A DNA stretch of 64,000 nucleotides, from positions 1-64,000 of the forward strand of contig NZ_JAHBBH010000007.1 of NCBI RefSeq assembly GCF_019331735.1, given 5' to 3'. The notes below the pieces were generated by a model that worked only from the letters and a program-made list of their open reading frames with translations, did not search any database and had not been told where the DNA came from. Source of the stretch: Bifidobacterium miconis. GTDB taxonomy: Bacteria > Actinomycetota > Actinomycetes > Actinomycetales > Bifidobacteriaceae. Position numbers and translations under genes: made by a program. How positions within the stretch are numbered: position 1 is the stretch's first letter; every line of letters begins with the position of its first letter. Positions 28,019-37,164 of this stretch are shown here, one piece after another.

Positions 28019-30058
28019 TCATGAGCGCCGCCATACCGTGAAGCTGTACGGCGGCAGCGGCAGCCGGCGATCGGCGATCGCGGGCGCGTCGCCGGGCTCG
28101 TCGATCCCGTCCGCGCCGCTCGCGCCGACCGACCAGTACACGCACTGCCAGCCGTTCGGCGCGATCTTCGCGACCTCGCCGTACGGTCCGGGCAGTTCGA
28201 GATCGACGGTCGGCTGGTATTGCGTCTCGCCGGTCGGGTTGATGGCGATGCAGTCGTAGCCGACGCGGAACACGACGGTTTCGTCGGTGCGCGGCACGAT
28301 CATGCGCGCGCCGCCATAATACGCGGGGTTGCCGCGGCGCAGCGCGATGAGCGCGCGATAGTGATCGATCAAACCGGACAGCCGCTGCGCGCGCCGCCAG
28401 TCGAGCTGGTTGAGTTCGACGGAGCTGGAGTACGAGTCTGAGTCGCCGTGCTTGGTGCGCGCGAACTCCTCGCCGCCGAGCAGGAACGGCACGCCGGCGG
28501 CCGAGAACACGATGCCTGCGGCGAGACGGTTGGCGCGCATCAGGTCGTCGCACGACGGATCGGCGGCGGCATAGTCGGTTTCGGACGGCATGCGGCGCAG
28601 GACGGCGCACAGCTTGTCCCACAGGGTCAGGTCGTCGTGCGCGGAGACGTACTGGATGACCTGCCCGACGCTCGCGGATTCGCGCATCGTGCCGCGCCAC
28701 GCGTCCACGGCGTGACGGATGTCGTCGGCGTAGTCGGCGGCCGCGCCGGTCAGGTATCCGGGCACCCAGTTGTAGAAGATGTGGCCGCGCACCGCGTCGC
28801 GCGTCGAATCGCAGAACGCGCCGATGCGCGTACTCAGGCGGTTGAGCCCGCGCTTGTCGGCGAGCACGGCGCCGGACTTGGGGTCGAGCGCGGTTTCGCG
28901 GGCCGCCCACGGTTCGCCGTGCATGAGGATGGTCGCGCCGCCCGGCAGCGCGTCGAGCCCGGCGCGCACGGCGTTCATGGTGTCCGTATCGATGAGGCCC
29001 ATGAGGTCGAAGCGGAAGCCGTCGACGTGGTATTCGCGCGCCCAGTAGACGGCCGAGTCGACGATGTACTTGCGCATCATCGGATGTTCGCTGGCCACGT
29101 CGTTCGAGCAGGCGGAGCCGTCGGAGAACGTGCCGTCGGTCTTGCGGCGCAGGCAGTAGCCGGGGATCATGCGCTCGAACCAGTTGTCGGTGGAGAACAT
29201 GTGGTTGTAGACCACGTCCATGATGACCTTGATGCCGGCGGCGTGCAGGGCCTGGATCATCTGCTTGCATTCGCGGATGCGGGTCGCGCCGTCGAACGGG
29301 TCGGTACTGTACGAGCCTTCCGGCACGTTGTAGTTGAGCGGGTCGTAGCCCCAGTTGAACTTGCGTTCGGGCGAGCGGCGGGAGACGGTCTCGTCGATGG
29401 AACCGTAGTCGTAGAACGGCATGAGCTGCACGGCGGTGACGCCGAGGCGCTTGAGATACGCAATGCAGGTCGGGAACTCGCCCTTGCCGTCGACGCTGGA
29501 GTCGGGGTGCGTGAACGCGAGGTACGTGCCGCGATGCTCGTCCGGGATGCCGCTGTGCGGATCGTTGCTGAAGTCGCCGATATGCGTCTCCCAGATGACC
29601 AGATCGCTGCCGTTCACGCGCGGACGGCGGTCCTGCGACCAGCCGACGGGATCGGTAAGCGACAGGTCGACGACCATGCTGCGGCGGCCGTTGACGCCGG
29701 CCGCGCGCGCCCACGGGTCGGCGCAGCGTGCGCTCGTGCCGTCGGGGAAGCGCACGATGTAGTCGTAGTAGACGCCGTGGCCGATGCCGTCGCAGCGGAC
29801 GAGCCACGTGCCGTCGGCACCCGGGGTCATGTCGTGGATCTCCTCCGGGTCTTCGGCCTCCTCCTCGGAGCCGGCGGCGAACAAACGCAACGTGACGCCG
29901 CTGGCCGTGGGCGCCCACACGCGGAACGTGGCGCCCTTCGCATCGGGGAATGCGCCGAGATCCGTGTCGGTGTAGACCGGATAGTCGGGGCATGGCATGG
30001 CCATGTCGGCGGGGGTCGCGTCGACGGCGGCTGGCGCCGGAACTGGTGACGTCATCAT
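28019..30058 (-). CDS. Cytoplasmic type I pullulanase (GH13_14)
   Basis: A 679-residue debranching enzyme that cleaves alpha-1,6 links in imported limit dextrins or glycogen. No signal peptide. The N-terminal CBM48-like module (ATFRVWAPTASGVTLRLF) leads to the GH13 barrel with the type I motif NWGYDPLNYNVPEGSYS, region I DVVYNHM, nucleophile D351 (GFRFDLMG), acid/base E382 (MHGEPWA) and D475 (SAHDDLTLWDKL). It is homologous to the pullulanase half of the secreted amylopullulanase. The start is the first of two ATGs, behind GAGGAAAGGAACC. It lies 444 bp past malG on the same strand but is separated from it by hairpins, so it probably has its own promoter. Confidence 0.93.
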   Translation of the reverse strand: MMTSPVPAPAAVDATPADMAMPCPDYPVYTDTDLGAFPDAKGATFRVWAPTASGVTLRLFAAGSEEEAEDPEEIHDMTPGADGTWLVRCDGIGHGVYYDYIVRFPDGTSARCADPWARAAGVNGRRSMVVDLSLTDPVGWSQDRRPRVNGSDLVIWETHIGDFSNDPHSGIPDEHRGTYLAFTHPDSSVDGKGEFPTCIAYLKRLGVTAVQLMPFYDYGSIDETVSRRSPERKFNWGYDPLNYNVPEGSYSTDPFDGATRIRECKQMIQALHAAGIKVIMDVVYNHMFSTDNWFERMIPGYCLRRKTDGTFSDGSACSNDVASEHPMMRKYIVDSAVYWAREYHVDGFRFDLMGLIDTDTMNAVRAGLDALPGGATILMHGEPWAARETALDPKSGAVLADKRGLNRLSTRIGAFCDSTRDAVRGHIFYNWVPGYLTGAAADYADDIRHAVDAWRGTMRESASVGQVIQYVSAHDDLTLWDKLCAVLRRMPSETDYAAADPSCDDLMRANRLAAGIVFSAAGVPFLLGGEEFARTKHGDSDSYSSSVELNQLDWRRAQRLSGLIDHYRALIALRRGNPAYYGGARMIVPRTDETVVFRVGYDCIAINPTGETQYQPTVDLELPGPYGEVAKIAPNGWQCVYWSVGASGADGIDEPGDAPAIADRRLPLPPYSFTVWRRS

Positions 30059-30276
30059 GGTTCCTTTCCTCACCGGACCTTGTCTCGGCTGCCTCACTCG
30101 AGCAGGTCCTCGCCTGATTGCTGTGCTGGCTTCTCTCCTCGCATGCTCCTATTTCATGTTCGGTAGGAAGTACGTGTGATGTGCGTGTCTGCGGTGTGCG
30201 GCGCACATCGTGCGACACACGGTGTGCGACGTGGTGAACGCGCCGCGTCCGTCGTGCGCCGTCACAGACACGGCAA

Positions 30277-30322
30277 GGGACAGCTGAGAGGCCACACCTC
30301 TTTATGCCCTCTTAGCTGTCCC
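30277..30322. terminator. Long imperfect hairpin between malG and the pullulanase promoter region
   Basis: Arms GGGACAGCTGAGAGG and CCCTCTTAGCTGTCCC pair with one mismatch around a 15-base loop. The 444-bp gap also holds CTCGCC-TTT-GGCGAG and a CCCACAGGG-loop hairpin, but no gene. Confidence 0.55.
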
Positions 30323-30474
30323 CTGCTTGTCCCTAGTGAAATGGTTTTTTGGCGTAACGCTCGCCTTCGACCCTTGTGAGGCGTCGCCTGCGGCGCTGCA
30401 ATTACGGACTCGCCTTTGGCGAGACTCAATGCTGCCTTCGCTCGCCTATCGGCTCGCTCAGGCTGACGCCAGCC

Positions 30475-30493
30475 GGAAGCCCACAGGGCTTCC
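30475..30493 (-). terminator. Hairpin just after malG (CCCACAGGG loop)
   Basis: GGAAG-CCCACAGGG-CTTCC lies 10 bases past the malG stop codon. The same core with a different complementary stem follows the ABC exporter gene near 55.6 kb. Confidence 0.6.
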
Positions 30494-30502
30494 TTGATGG
30501 CC

Positions 30503-31399
30503 TCAGCCCTTAACCGACCCGCTCATCGACTCCTGGTAGAAGCGCTGCATCACGATGAACAGGATCGCGATCGGGATCGAGACGAGCACCGCGCCGGCCG
30601 CGAACTTCGCGAACCAGTTGTTGATGTACTCCTTCTGCAGCATCAGCCACAGGCCGAGCGAGACGGTGTAGTTGGTCTGCGTACGGCAGATGACCTTCGC
30701 CATCACGAAGTCGAGCCACGGGGTCAGGAAGCCGATGATGGCCTGGTAGACGATCATGGGCTTGCAGATCGGGATGATGATCTTGTAGAACACCTGCAAA
30801 CGAGTGCAGCCGTCGAGCATCGCGGCCTCGTCGAGCGAGGTCGGGATCGTGTCCATGAAGCCCTTCATCACGTAGAAGCCCGCACCGGTGCCGGCCGAGT
30901 AGACCAGGATCAGCGCGATGATCGACGTGTTGCCTTCGGTCAGGCCCATAGCCTTGAGGATGAAGTAGATGGCGGTCACGGCCATGATGCCCGGGAACAT
31001 GCCGAGGATCAGCACCACGTTCATGAACGTCTTACGCGTGCGGAAGCGCAGGCGGCTCATGCAGTACGCCACGGAGAGCACGAAGAAGATCGAGATCACG
31101 CACACGAAGCACGCGACGATCAGCGTGTTCATGTACATGCGCGGGAAGTTCATGACCGTGCGGTCGGTGAACAGTTCGATGTAGTTGTCGAGCGTGTACG
31201 CCTTCGGGAAGAAGGAGCTCTGCGACGGCGACTTGTCCTGGTTGAAGCTTTCCGCGAACACCCACACGACCGGAATGATCCAGATGACCGCCATCACCGC
31301 AAGGAACAGGTGGGCCAGCACGTCGCCGAGAATGCGGCGCTTGCGCGCGTCGTGAAGCAGGCTATGCGATTGAGCCTTCTGAATGCTGTGATTACTCAC
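30503..31399 (-). CDS. Maltose/maltodextrin-type ABC transporter permease MalG-like
   Basis: A 298-residue inner-membrane permease with six predicted helices. The EAA loop that contacts the ATPase is present (TSLDEAAMLDGCTRLQVFYKIIIPICKP, about residues 200-227) and the C-terminus FYQESMSGSVKG is typical of MalG proteins. It starts at a GTG that overlaps the malF stop by four bases (GGTGA), with GGAGGGA as ribosome binding site, so the two permeases are translationally coupled. No ATPase gene is in the cluster; as in other bifidobacteria a shared MsiK-like ATPase elsewhere is likely. Substrate is inferred from the surrounding alpha-glucan genes. Confidence 0.93.
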   Translation of the reverse strand: MSNHSIQKAQSHSLLHDARKRRILGDVLAHLFLAVMAVIWIIPVVWVFAESFNQDKSPSQSSFFPKAYTLDNYIELFTDRTVMNFPRMYMNTLIVACFVCVISIFFVLSVAYCMSRLRFRTRKTFMNVVLILGMFPGIMAVTAIYFILKAMGLTEGNTSIIALILVYSAGTGAGFYVMKGFMDTIPTSLDEAAMLDGCTRLQVFYKIIIPICKPMIVYQAIIGFLTPWLDFVMAKVICRTQTNYTVSLGLWLMLQKEYINNWFAKFAAGAVLVSIPIAILFIVMQRFYQESMSGSVKG

Positions 31400-32805
31400 C
31401 GGAATCCCTCCTCATTCTTGTAGGAACCGGAGCTGCGGTAGGTGATGAGCGACACCACCGCGAGCACGATGAAGGTCATGATGCCGATCACGGCACCGAG
31501 GTTGTAGTCGCCCTTGTCGACCGTCAGCTTGTACAGCCAGGTGATGAGCAGATCGGTCTTGCCGGCGGACGCGCCGACCGGCACCGGGTCGCCTGCCGTG
31601 AGCAGGTAGATCACGTTGAAGTTGTTCACGTTGCCGGTGAACGTCGTGATCAGGTACGGCGTGAGGACGAAGAAGATGTACGGCATGGTGATCTTGACGA
31701 AGATCTGCCACCAGTTCGCGCCGTCGATGCGCGCGGCCTCGTACAGATCGGCCGGAATGTTCTGCAGGATGCCGGTGATCTGCATGATCGTGTACGGGAT
31801 GCCGATCCACAGGTTGATCACGATGACCGTGACGCGCGCCCACGTCGCGTCGGTCAGGAACGGCAGCGGCGCGTCGATCAGGCCGGCGGATTCGAGCATG
31901 CGGTTGATGATGCCCTGTTGGCGCAGCATGGTGCGCATGACCAGCAGCGAGACGAACTGCGGCACGGCGATCGACATGGAGAACACCGCGCGCCAGAAGC
32001 CCTTGAAGCGGGTGGTCTTGCGGTTGATGATCATCGCGAAGAACATGCCGAAGAAGAAGTTGAGGAAGGTGGCGAAGAACGCCCACACGAGCGTCCAGAT
32101 GAGCACCTGCACGAATAGCTGCGCATTGACGGTGGCGCCGGCGCCGCCCGAGAACACCTGCTTGAACGTGTCGAGGCCGACCCAGTCGAACAGGACGACG
32201 TTGCTGTGGTCGTAGTTCGTGAACGCCATCGAGATCATGAAGATCAGCGGCAGCACGGTGAACACGAGGATGCCGAGCGTCGGCAGGAACATGAGCAGTT
32301 CGTGCGCCTTGGCGTCCGTGAGGGTGGCGATGTCGTCCATCAGGGACGGCACCTTGCCGTCGTTGGCCTTGGCGAGGCATTCGGCTTTGTATGCGCAGCG
32401 CAGCGACAGCGTCCACAGGTAGACGAACGCGATGATCGCGACGATCGAGCACACGCCGTACAGCAGGATGATGACCGAGTTGTCGCCGGCGGTGTACTCC
32501 CAGTAGCCGTCGACGAGCACCTTGCCCTGCTTCTGCGTGCCCAGGCTCGGCAGCTTGCTGAGATAGCCTGCACCACTGCTGACCATGAACGCGATGAACG
32601 CGATCTCGCCGGCCAGCAGAAGCAGGCCCTTGACGATTTGCTTGCGCGCGAGGTTGCCCAGACCGAACACGATCGCCGACAGCTTGGTCAGCACGTCGCC
32701 CTGGGTCAGCGCGGCCTTCACCGAATACGGCGAAGGAGCCACGTAGTCGGCGCCCATGCGCTTGCGCCGCTTCATCTCCCGCGGGGAAAGGGTTGCCGTT
32801 GTCAT
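31396..32805 (-). CDS. Maltose/maltodextrin-type ABC transporter permease MalF-like
   Basis: A 469-residue permease. The N-terminal part has two extra hydrophobic segments and a soluble loop (VLVDGYWEYTAGDNS), as in long MalF proteins; the core permease domain has six further helices and the EAA loop ADLYEAARIDGANWWQIFVKITMPYIF. It is paired with the overlapping malG. The start lies 425 bp from the binding-protein gene, with hairpins and boxes in between, so expression relative to the binding protein is probably tuned. The C-terminus EEGFR overlaps the malG start. Confidence 0.93.
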   Translation of the reverse strand: MTTATLSPREMKRRKRMGADYVAPSPYSVKAALTQGDVLTKLSAIVFGLGNLARKQIVKGLLLLAGEIAFIAFMVSSGAGYLSKLPSLGTQKQGKVLVDGYWEYTAGDNSVIILLYGVCSIVAIIAFVYLWTLSLRCAYKAECLAKANDGKVPSLMDDIATLTDAKAHELLMFLPTLGILVFTVLPLIFMISMAFTNYDHSNVVLFDWVGLDTFKQVFSGGAGATVNAQLFVQVLIWTLVWAFFATFLNFFFGMFFAMIINRKTTRFKGFWRAVFSMSIAVPQFVSLLVMRTMLRQQGIINRMLESAGLIDAPLPFLTDATWARVTVIVINLWIGIPYTIMQITGILQNIPADLYEAARIDGANWWQIFVKITMPYIFFVLTPYLITTFTGNVNNFNVIYLLTAGDPVPVGASAGKTDLLITWLYKLTVDKGDYNLGAVIGIMTFIVLAVVSLITYRSSGSYKNEEGFR

Positions 32806-32854
32806 GAAACCCTACCGCCTCTCTGAACTTGCTTTCCTATTCCAAAAACTAATG

Positions 32855-32912
32855 TGTTGCAATCGTTGTCTTTTTGGCGCTTCCCTTGCGCCCTTCGATT
32901 GCAACGATGCTG
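32855..32912. promoter_or_regulatory. Two TTGCAA(T)CG boxes upstream of malF
   Basis: GTTGCAATCGTTGTC near 32855 and ATTGCAACGATGCTG near 32897 resemble the half-sites TTGCAAACG and CAACGTT seen at other promoters of the island. They lie 50-110 bp upstream of malF and may provide a second regulated promoter. Confidence 0.35.
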
Positions 32913-32965
32913 CCTCCTCATCCGCCTCCCGACGACTTGCATTGCCTCTACAACCGCGCAAAGCC

Positions 32966-33101
32966 CGGGCGCCGGGGAGGCCCCGGCACCCGAACTCTAC
33001 GGGCAATGAAGGAGGAGAAGGAGAGGTAGGTTGTGGATGAAACCGCTGTGTTGGTTGAGGCTGCGGAGCGGTTGCGCGGTTTCGTAACATCCGCTCCGCA
33101 G
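32966..33101 (-). terminator. Two stem-loops between malE and malF
   Basis: CGGGCGCCGGGG/CCCCGGCACCCG (32966-32992, one mismatch) and a perfect 11-bp stem CTGCGGAGCGG/CCGCTCCGCAG with a 19-base loop (33061-33101) lie after malE. Neither has a U tract; they probably attenuate read-through so that the binding protein is made in excess. No gene is seen in this 425-bp gap. Confidence 0.5.
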
Positions 33102-33230
33102 TGGCGTACCTTATCGGACCCTCAAGAGTTGGTTCCCCTCGGTTGGGAGGGGATGTTCAGTTATGTGTTGTTTGGATGATTGCCGCCAGACCGGAGTCTG
33201 CGTTGCGTGTGGGACCGGCGGCGATCACGA

Positions 33231-34574
33231 TCATTCGGTCTTCGTCATCGCGGCGAGCAGCTTGGCGAAGTCGGCGGCCTTCTGGGCGGCGTTGTCTTCG
33301 GTGGTTTCCTTGTTCACGATGGAAGCGCCGTAGGCCTTGGCCGGGTCCCACCATTCACCCATTGCCGCGATCGACGGCTGCAGGATGGAGGTGTTGGCGA
33401 TGGTGGCGATCTGGGCCTGAGCGGCCGGGTCTTTGGCGATGGAGCCGAAGTCGGAGCCGTTGCCCTCATAGTCGGCGAGGGAGTTGTCGGACGGCACCAC
33501 GCCGCGCAGATCCCAGTGGAGCTTCTGGGCGTCGGAGGAGCCGAGGAAGGCGGCGAACTGGGCGGCGACCTTGGAGTTCTTGGCGTTCGGGTTGTAGGCG
33601 GCGGCCTTGGAACCGGCGAAGGAGTACATCTGGTACTCCTGGCCGTCCACGGTGAACTTCGGCAGCTGCGCGGCGGCGTAGTGGTCGAAATCAGCCTTGC
33701 CGTCCTCATCCTTGTCGGGAGCGAGGATGTCCTTGACGGCGGAGGCGTTCCACGTGCCGGAGAAGTAGGCGTGGACCTTGCCGGCCTTCAGGTTGTCCAT
33801 GCCGGAGGTGTCGTCGTCGTTGATGAAGTTCGGATTGTTGGCCATCTTGACGAGGTACTTGGTCGTCGCGGTGAGCTTGTCGACATCGACGGAGATGCCC
33901 TTGGAGGCGTCGGTCGGGTTGGAGTTGTCGCCGAAGAAGGTCAGGTCGGCGGACTTGGTGAACCACGAGGCCATGTTCCAGCCGTTGGTCATCGGGAAGG
34001 AAACGGCGGCCTTGGAGAGCATGGTGTCCCAGCTCTTGACGTCGTCCGCGGAGAAGACGGAGGAGTCGTAGTACATGAACCAGGTGTTGGCGGTGTACGG
34101 CACGCCGTAGAGCTTGCCGTCGGTGCCGGTCACGGAATCGACGAGGACCTGGGAGTTCTGATCCTTGACCTGCTTGGCCTCGTTCTCTCCCAGCTCGCCG
34201 ATGGCGCCGGCCTTGACCAGCGCGCCCAGCTGATCGTTCGCGAACATGTAGACGTCGGCGGCGGCGGCCGGATCGGCGATCACGGTCTTGGACGCGTCGG
34301 CTTCGGAGACGACGTCGTTCTTCCACGTGATCTTGTAGTCCGGGTGGGCCTCCTCGAACTTCTTCTCGACCTGAGCCAGCCAGGAGTCAGAGCCGTCCTT
34401 GCCCTTGGCCTGGTCTTCCTGCGGGGACCAGACGCTCAGGGTGACCTCGGTGGTGCCGGTGGTGGTGGAGGAGGAACCGCCGTTGCTGGCGGTGTCGGAA
34501 CCGCAGGCGGCGAGCGGGAGCAGCATGGCGGCGGCTGCGGTGAGGCCGATGGCCTTCTTCCAATTGATCTTCAT
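33231..34574 (-). CDS. Maltose/maltodextrin-type ABC substrate-binding lipoprotein
   Basis: A 447-residue lipoprotein, started at MKINWKKAIGLTAAAAMLLPLAACGSD (lipobox LAAC) behind AGGAAAGGAAGATCG; the frame extends 30 codons upstream but runs through operator sequence. The mature domain is a family 1 solute-binding fold (EVTLSVWSPQEDQ; FKSEPTS-like loops; YGVPYTANTWFMYYDSSVF; AFSGTWNASAV-like region). It delivers alpha-glucosides to MalFG. It is first in the malE-malF-malG series, divergent from the alpha-glucosidase gene, and is preceded by two CTGCATACGTT boxes. Confidence 0.93.
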   Translation of the reverse strand: MKINWKKAIGLTAAAAMLLPLAACGSDTASNGGSSSTTTGTTEVTLSVWSPQEDQAKGKDGSDSWLAQVEKKFEEAHPDYKITWKNDVVSEADASKTVIADPAAAADVYMFANDQLGALVKAGAIGELGENEAKQVKDQNSQVLVDSVTGTDGKLYGVPYTANTWFMYYDSSVFSADDVKSWDTMLSKAAVSFPMTNGWNMASWFTKSADLTFFGDNSNPTDASKGISVDVDKLTATTKYLVKMANNPNFINDDDTSGMDNLKAGKVHAYFSGTWNASAVKDILAPDKDEDGKADFDHYAAAQLPKFTVDGQEYQMYSFAGSKAAAYNPNAKNSKVAAQFAAFLGSSDAQKLHWDLRGVVPSDNSLADYEGNGSDFGSIAKDPAAQAQIATIANTSILQPSIAAMGEWWDPAKAYGASIVNKETTEDNAAQKAADFAKLLAAMTKTE

Positions 34575-34631
34575 CGATCTTCCTTTCCTGTGAAGACGCT
34601 TCAGCGCGTTCGACGCTGATTCCTGCGTGCA

Positions 34632-34680
34632 CTGCATACGTTGCAGATCTCTTGCGGAGCCCATTCCTGCATACGTTCAC
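34632..34680. promoter_or_regulatory. Two MalR-like boxes upstream of malE
   Basis: CTGCATACGTTGCAG (34632-34646) and CTGCATACGTTCAC (34667-34680) are 35 bp apart and share the core with the boxes at the regulator and amylopullulanase promoters. Confidence 0.6.
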
Positions 34681-34759
34681 ATCAGCGTGATTTCCACGGC
34701 TAATGATCACCTATGCAAGTTCTCTGCGGTGCATCAGTGGTTCACACTATAGCACTGTT

Positions 34760-34808
34760 CTGCAAACGTTGGCAACTCCACCGTTGCCGGTATCATTGCA
34801 AACGAACG
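34760..34808. promoter_or_regulatory. Two MalR-like boxes upstream of the alpha-glucosidase gene
   Basis: CTGCAAACGTTGGCAA (34760-34775) and ATTGCAAACGAACG (34795-34808) are again 35 bp apart, in the divergent malE-alpha-glucosidase promoter region. Confidence 0.6.
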
Positions 34809-34852
34809 CCGCTTCCGGCAGCAAACCGTTCAAAACACAAGGATCCTGAGTC

Positions 34853-36511
34853 ATGGACGACACGCGACACACCGAAACACACACCGCCCCTGCGCATCCC
34901 GCATGGCTGCGCGACGCCGTATTCTACGAAATCTATCCGCAGAGCTACGCCGACTCCAACGGCGACGGCATCGGCGACATCCCCGGCATCATCGGCAAAC
35001 TCGACTACATCGCCAGCCTCGGCTGCAATGCGCTGTGGATCAACCCGTGCTACGACTCGCCGTTCAAGGACGCCGGCTACGACGTACGCGACTACACGCG
35101 CGTCGCCGACCGCTACGGCACCAACGACGACCTGATCGCGCTGTTCTCTGCCGCGCACGAACGCGGCATCCGCGTCCTGCTCGACCTCGTCCCCGGCCAC
35201 ACCAGCGAAGAGCACCCCTGGTTCCGTGCCTCCGCCCAGCCCAACCCCGCCGATCGCGGCGGGCTGTCCGAACGCTACATCTGGACCGACTCGTGGATCG
35301 CCGGCGGCGACGGCCTGCCGTTCATCGGCGGCGAAACCGACCGCGACGGCACCTACATCCTCAACTTCTTCAAGTGCCAGCCCGCGCTCAACTACGGCTT
35401 TGCCCACCCTCGCGCGTCCTGGCAGAAGCCGGCGCTCGGCCCCGACGCACTGGCCACCTGCGACGCGATGGTCGACGTGATGCGCTTCTGGCTCTCCCGC
35501 GGCGCCGACGGCTTCCGCGTGGACATGGCTGACAGTCTCGTCAAGCACGACGACTACGGCAAGCCGTTCACCATCCGCACGTGGCAGTACATGTTCTCCA
35601 AGATCCGCCCCGAATTCCCCGACGCCGCGTTCGTGGCCGAATGGGGCCGCCCGCACGAGTCGATGCAGGCCGGATTCGACATGGACTTCTACCTCGACTG
35701 GCGCTGGGACGGCAATCCGAACGGCTACAACATGCTGCTGCGCAACACCGATACGCCGCTCGCGCACGACGGCGACCTGAGCTACTTCAACGCCGACTCC
35801 GGCACGTCGATCAAACCGTTCCTCGACCAGTACCTGCCGCAGCTGGCCGACGCGCGCCGCGCCGGCGGCTACTTCGACCTCATCACCTGCAATCACGACA
35901 CGCTGCGCACCGCCCAGCGGCTCACCGAACGCGAGCGCACGATCGCGTACGCGATGCTCATGACCATGCCCGGCTGCCCGTTCCTGTACTACGGCGACGA
36001 AATCGGCATGCGATACCGCCCGCTGCCCACCAAGGAAGGCGGATACACACGCACCGGCAGCCGCACGCCGATGCAGTGGGACGAGACCTTGCCGAACCTC
36101 GGCTTCTCCGACGCGTCGGCCGACGCGCTGTATCTGCCGGTCGATCCGGGTGATGCCGCGCCCACGGTCGCCGCAGCCTCGGCCGATCCGCATTCGCTGC
36201 TGTCGACGATCCGCACGCTGCTCGCATTGCGTCATGCGACGCCCGCGTTGCACGCCGACGCCGATTTCGACGTGCTCGCCGGACTCGACGGCGGGCGCGC
36301 GTTCGCGTATCGTCGCACGGCCGCGGCCGATGACAAGGCGGCTACGGCTGACGGTTCGGTGATCGTGGCGATGAATCCGGGTCACGAGACGATCACCCTC
36401 GGTCTGCCCGCCGACGCAGCCGGACGCGACATCGCGTTTGCCGTCGGCTCCCCCGCTCTGGCCGGCACTGCGCTCACGCTCCCGGCCCAGTCGTTCGCCA
36501 TCCTCCGCTGA
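34853..36511 (+). CDS. GH13 alpha-glucosidase (oligo-1,6-glucosidase type)
   Basis: A 552-residue intracellular alpha-glucosidase. Characteristic N-terminus FYEIYPQSYADSNGDGIGDIPGI, region I DLVPGHTS, nucleophile D224 (GFRVDMADS), acid/base E263 (FVAEWGR) and D349 (TCNHDTLRT). The family calcium-site/conserved segment NGDGIGDIPG is intact. In place of the usual HN at the end of region I it has GHTS, which is frequent in actinobacterial AglA-like enzymes. It would release glucose from maltodextrins or isomalto-oligosaccharides brought in by MalEFG. It is divergent from malE and has paired regulator boxes upstream; the ribosome binding site AAGGA is modest. Confidence 0.92.
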   Translation: MDDTRHTETHTAPAHPAWLRDAVFYEIYPQSYADSNGDGIGDIPGIIGKLDYIASLGCNALWINPCYDSPFKDAGYDVRDYTRVADRYGTNDDLIALFSAAHERGIRVLLDLVPGHTSEEHPWFRASAQPNPADRGGLSERYIWTDSWIAGGDGLPFIGGETDRDGTYILNFFKCQPALNYGFAHPRASWQKPALGPDALATCDAMVDVMRFWLSRGADGFRVDMADSLVKHDDYGKPFTIRTWQYMFSKIRPEFPDAAFVAEWGRPHESMQAGFDMDFYLDWRWDGNPNGYNMLLRNTDTPLAHDGDLSYFNADSGTSIKPFLDQYLPQLADARRAGGYFDLITCNHDTLRTAQRLTERERTIAYAMLMTMPGCPFLYYGDEIGMRYRPLPTKEGGYTRTGSRTPMQWDETLPNLGFSDASADALYLPVDPGDAAPTVAAASADPHSLLSTIRTLLALRHATPALHADADFDVLAGLDGGRAFAYRRTAAADDKAATADGSVIVAMNPGHETITLGLPADAAGRDIAFAVGSPALAGTALTLPAQSFAILR

Positions 36512-36526
36512 CGAATCGCTGTTGCC

Positions 36527-36897
36527 GTACCGGCTATGCCCACGATTGTCGTGGACGATGGCCCGCTGAGTCGCTCATCAGAACAAGTGCTTTGCCGGGC
36601 TTAATGCGACGGGTTCTGACTACCCCTCAGTCACTGCGTGACAGCTCCCCCGACAAGGGGAGCCAAGAAAATAAGAACGCCGCAGTTACAACCCGACACA
36701 GTACAAGTGCGGGCATAGACCGGTCAAATACACGCCACGGCAGCGCGGATCCCGGTCCGATTCCCTGATTCGTGGGTGCAGACGGTACATTACGGCAGGC
36801 ACATTGCGGGCATAGACAGGATATGTGCTCAATCGTGGGCATAGACCGGTCATTACGGGGTCGTTTTCGGCCCGTACATGTACCGTCTATGCCCACA
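36527..36897. repeat. Cluster B of the GTGGGCATAGACGG repeat
   Basis: In the 650-bp gap between the alpha-glucosidase and glucanotransferase genes, six copies of the same unit as cluster A appear (near 36527, 36707, 36769, 36805, 36831 and 36880), again in both orientations. The 36831/36880 pair forms a stem of about 16 bp. A CCCCTCAG/AGCTCCCC element (36621-36664) lies between the copies. Beyond 36900 the gap holds the promoter region of the glucanotransferase gene; no gene is seen. Confidence 0.75.
36621..36664. repeat. CCCCTCAG/AGCTCCCC dispersed element within cluster B
   Basis: TACCCCTCAGTCAC-TGC-GTGACAGCTCCCC then CGACAAGGGGAGC: inner hairpin GTCAC/GTGAC and outer CTCCCC/GGGGAG, the same layout as the copy near 57.6 kb in the opposite orientation. 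Confidence 0.6.
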
Positions 36898-37024
36898 TTC
36901 CATGTTGACCCGCAGAGGGCCTCGTCCAGTTTTGTCTGGAATTGTCCGGAATCATAATTCGGGGACGAACTTGGGTTATCCCTCCATCCTATGGATCATG
37001 GGACGGATCATGGGAAACACCGGT

Positions 37025-37073
37025 ATTGCAAACGATGTCAATAGCTTCTATGCTGTAAGAAGCAACGTTTTGC
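37025..37073. promoter_or_regulatory. MalR-like half-sites upstream of the glucanotransferase gene
   Basis: ATTGCAAACGATGTCAAT (37025-37042) and GCAACGTTTTGC (37062-37073) lie about 37 bp apart, the same spacing as the box pairs near malE. They are weaker matches. Confidence 0.45.
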
Positions 37074-37164
37074 GCCATGTAAATGTCATCTACCGAGCAT
37101 AGAGACACCACATGGCGGCATACGATCGCAACGACGCGTCAGCACGACATCGAAGGAGAAGCCC

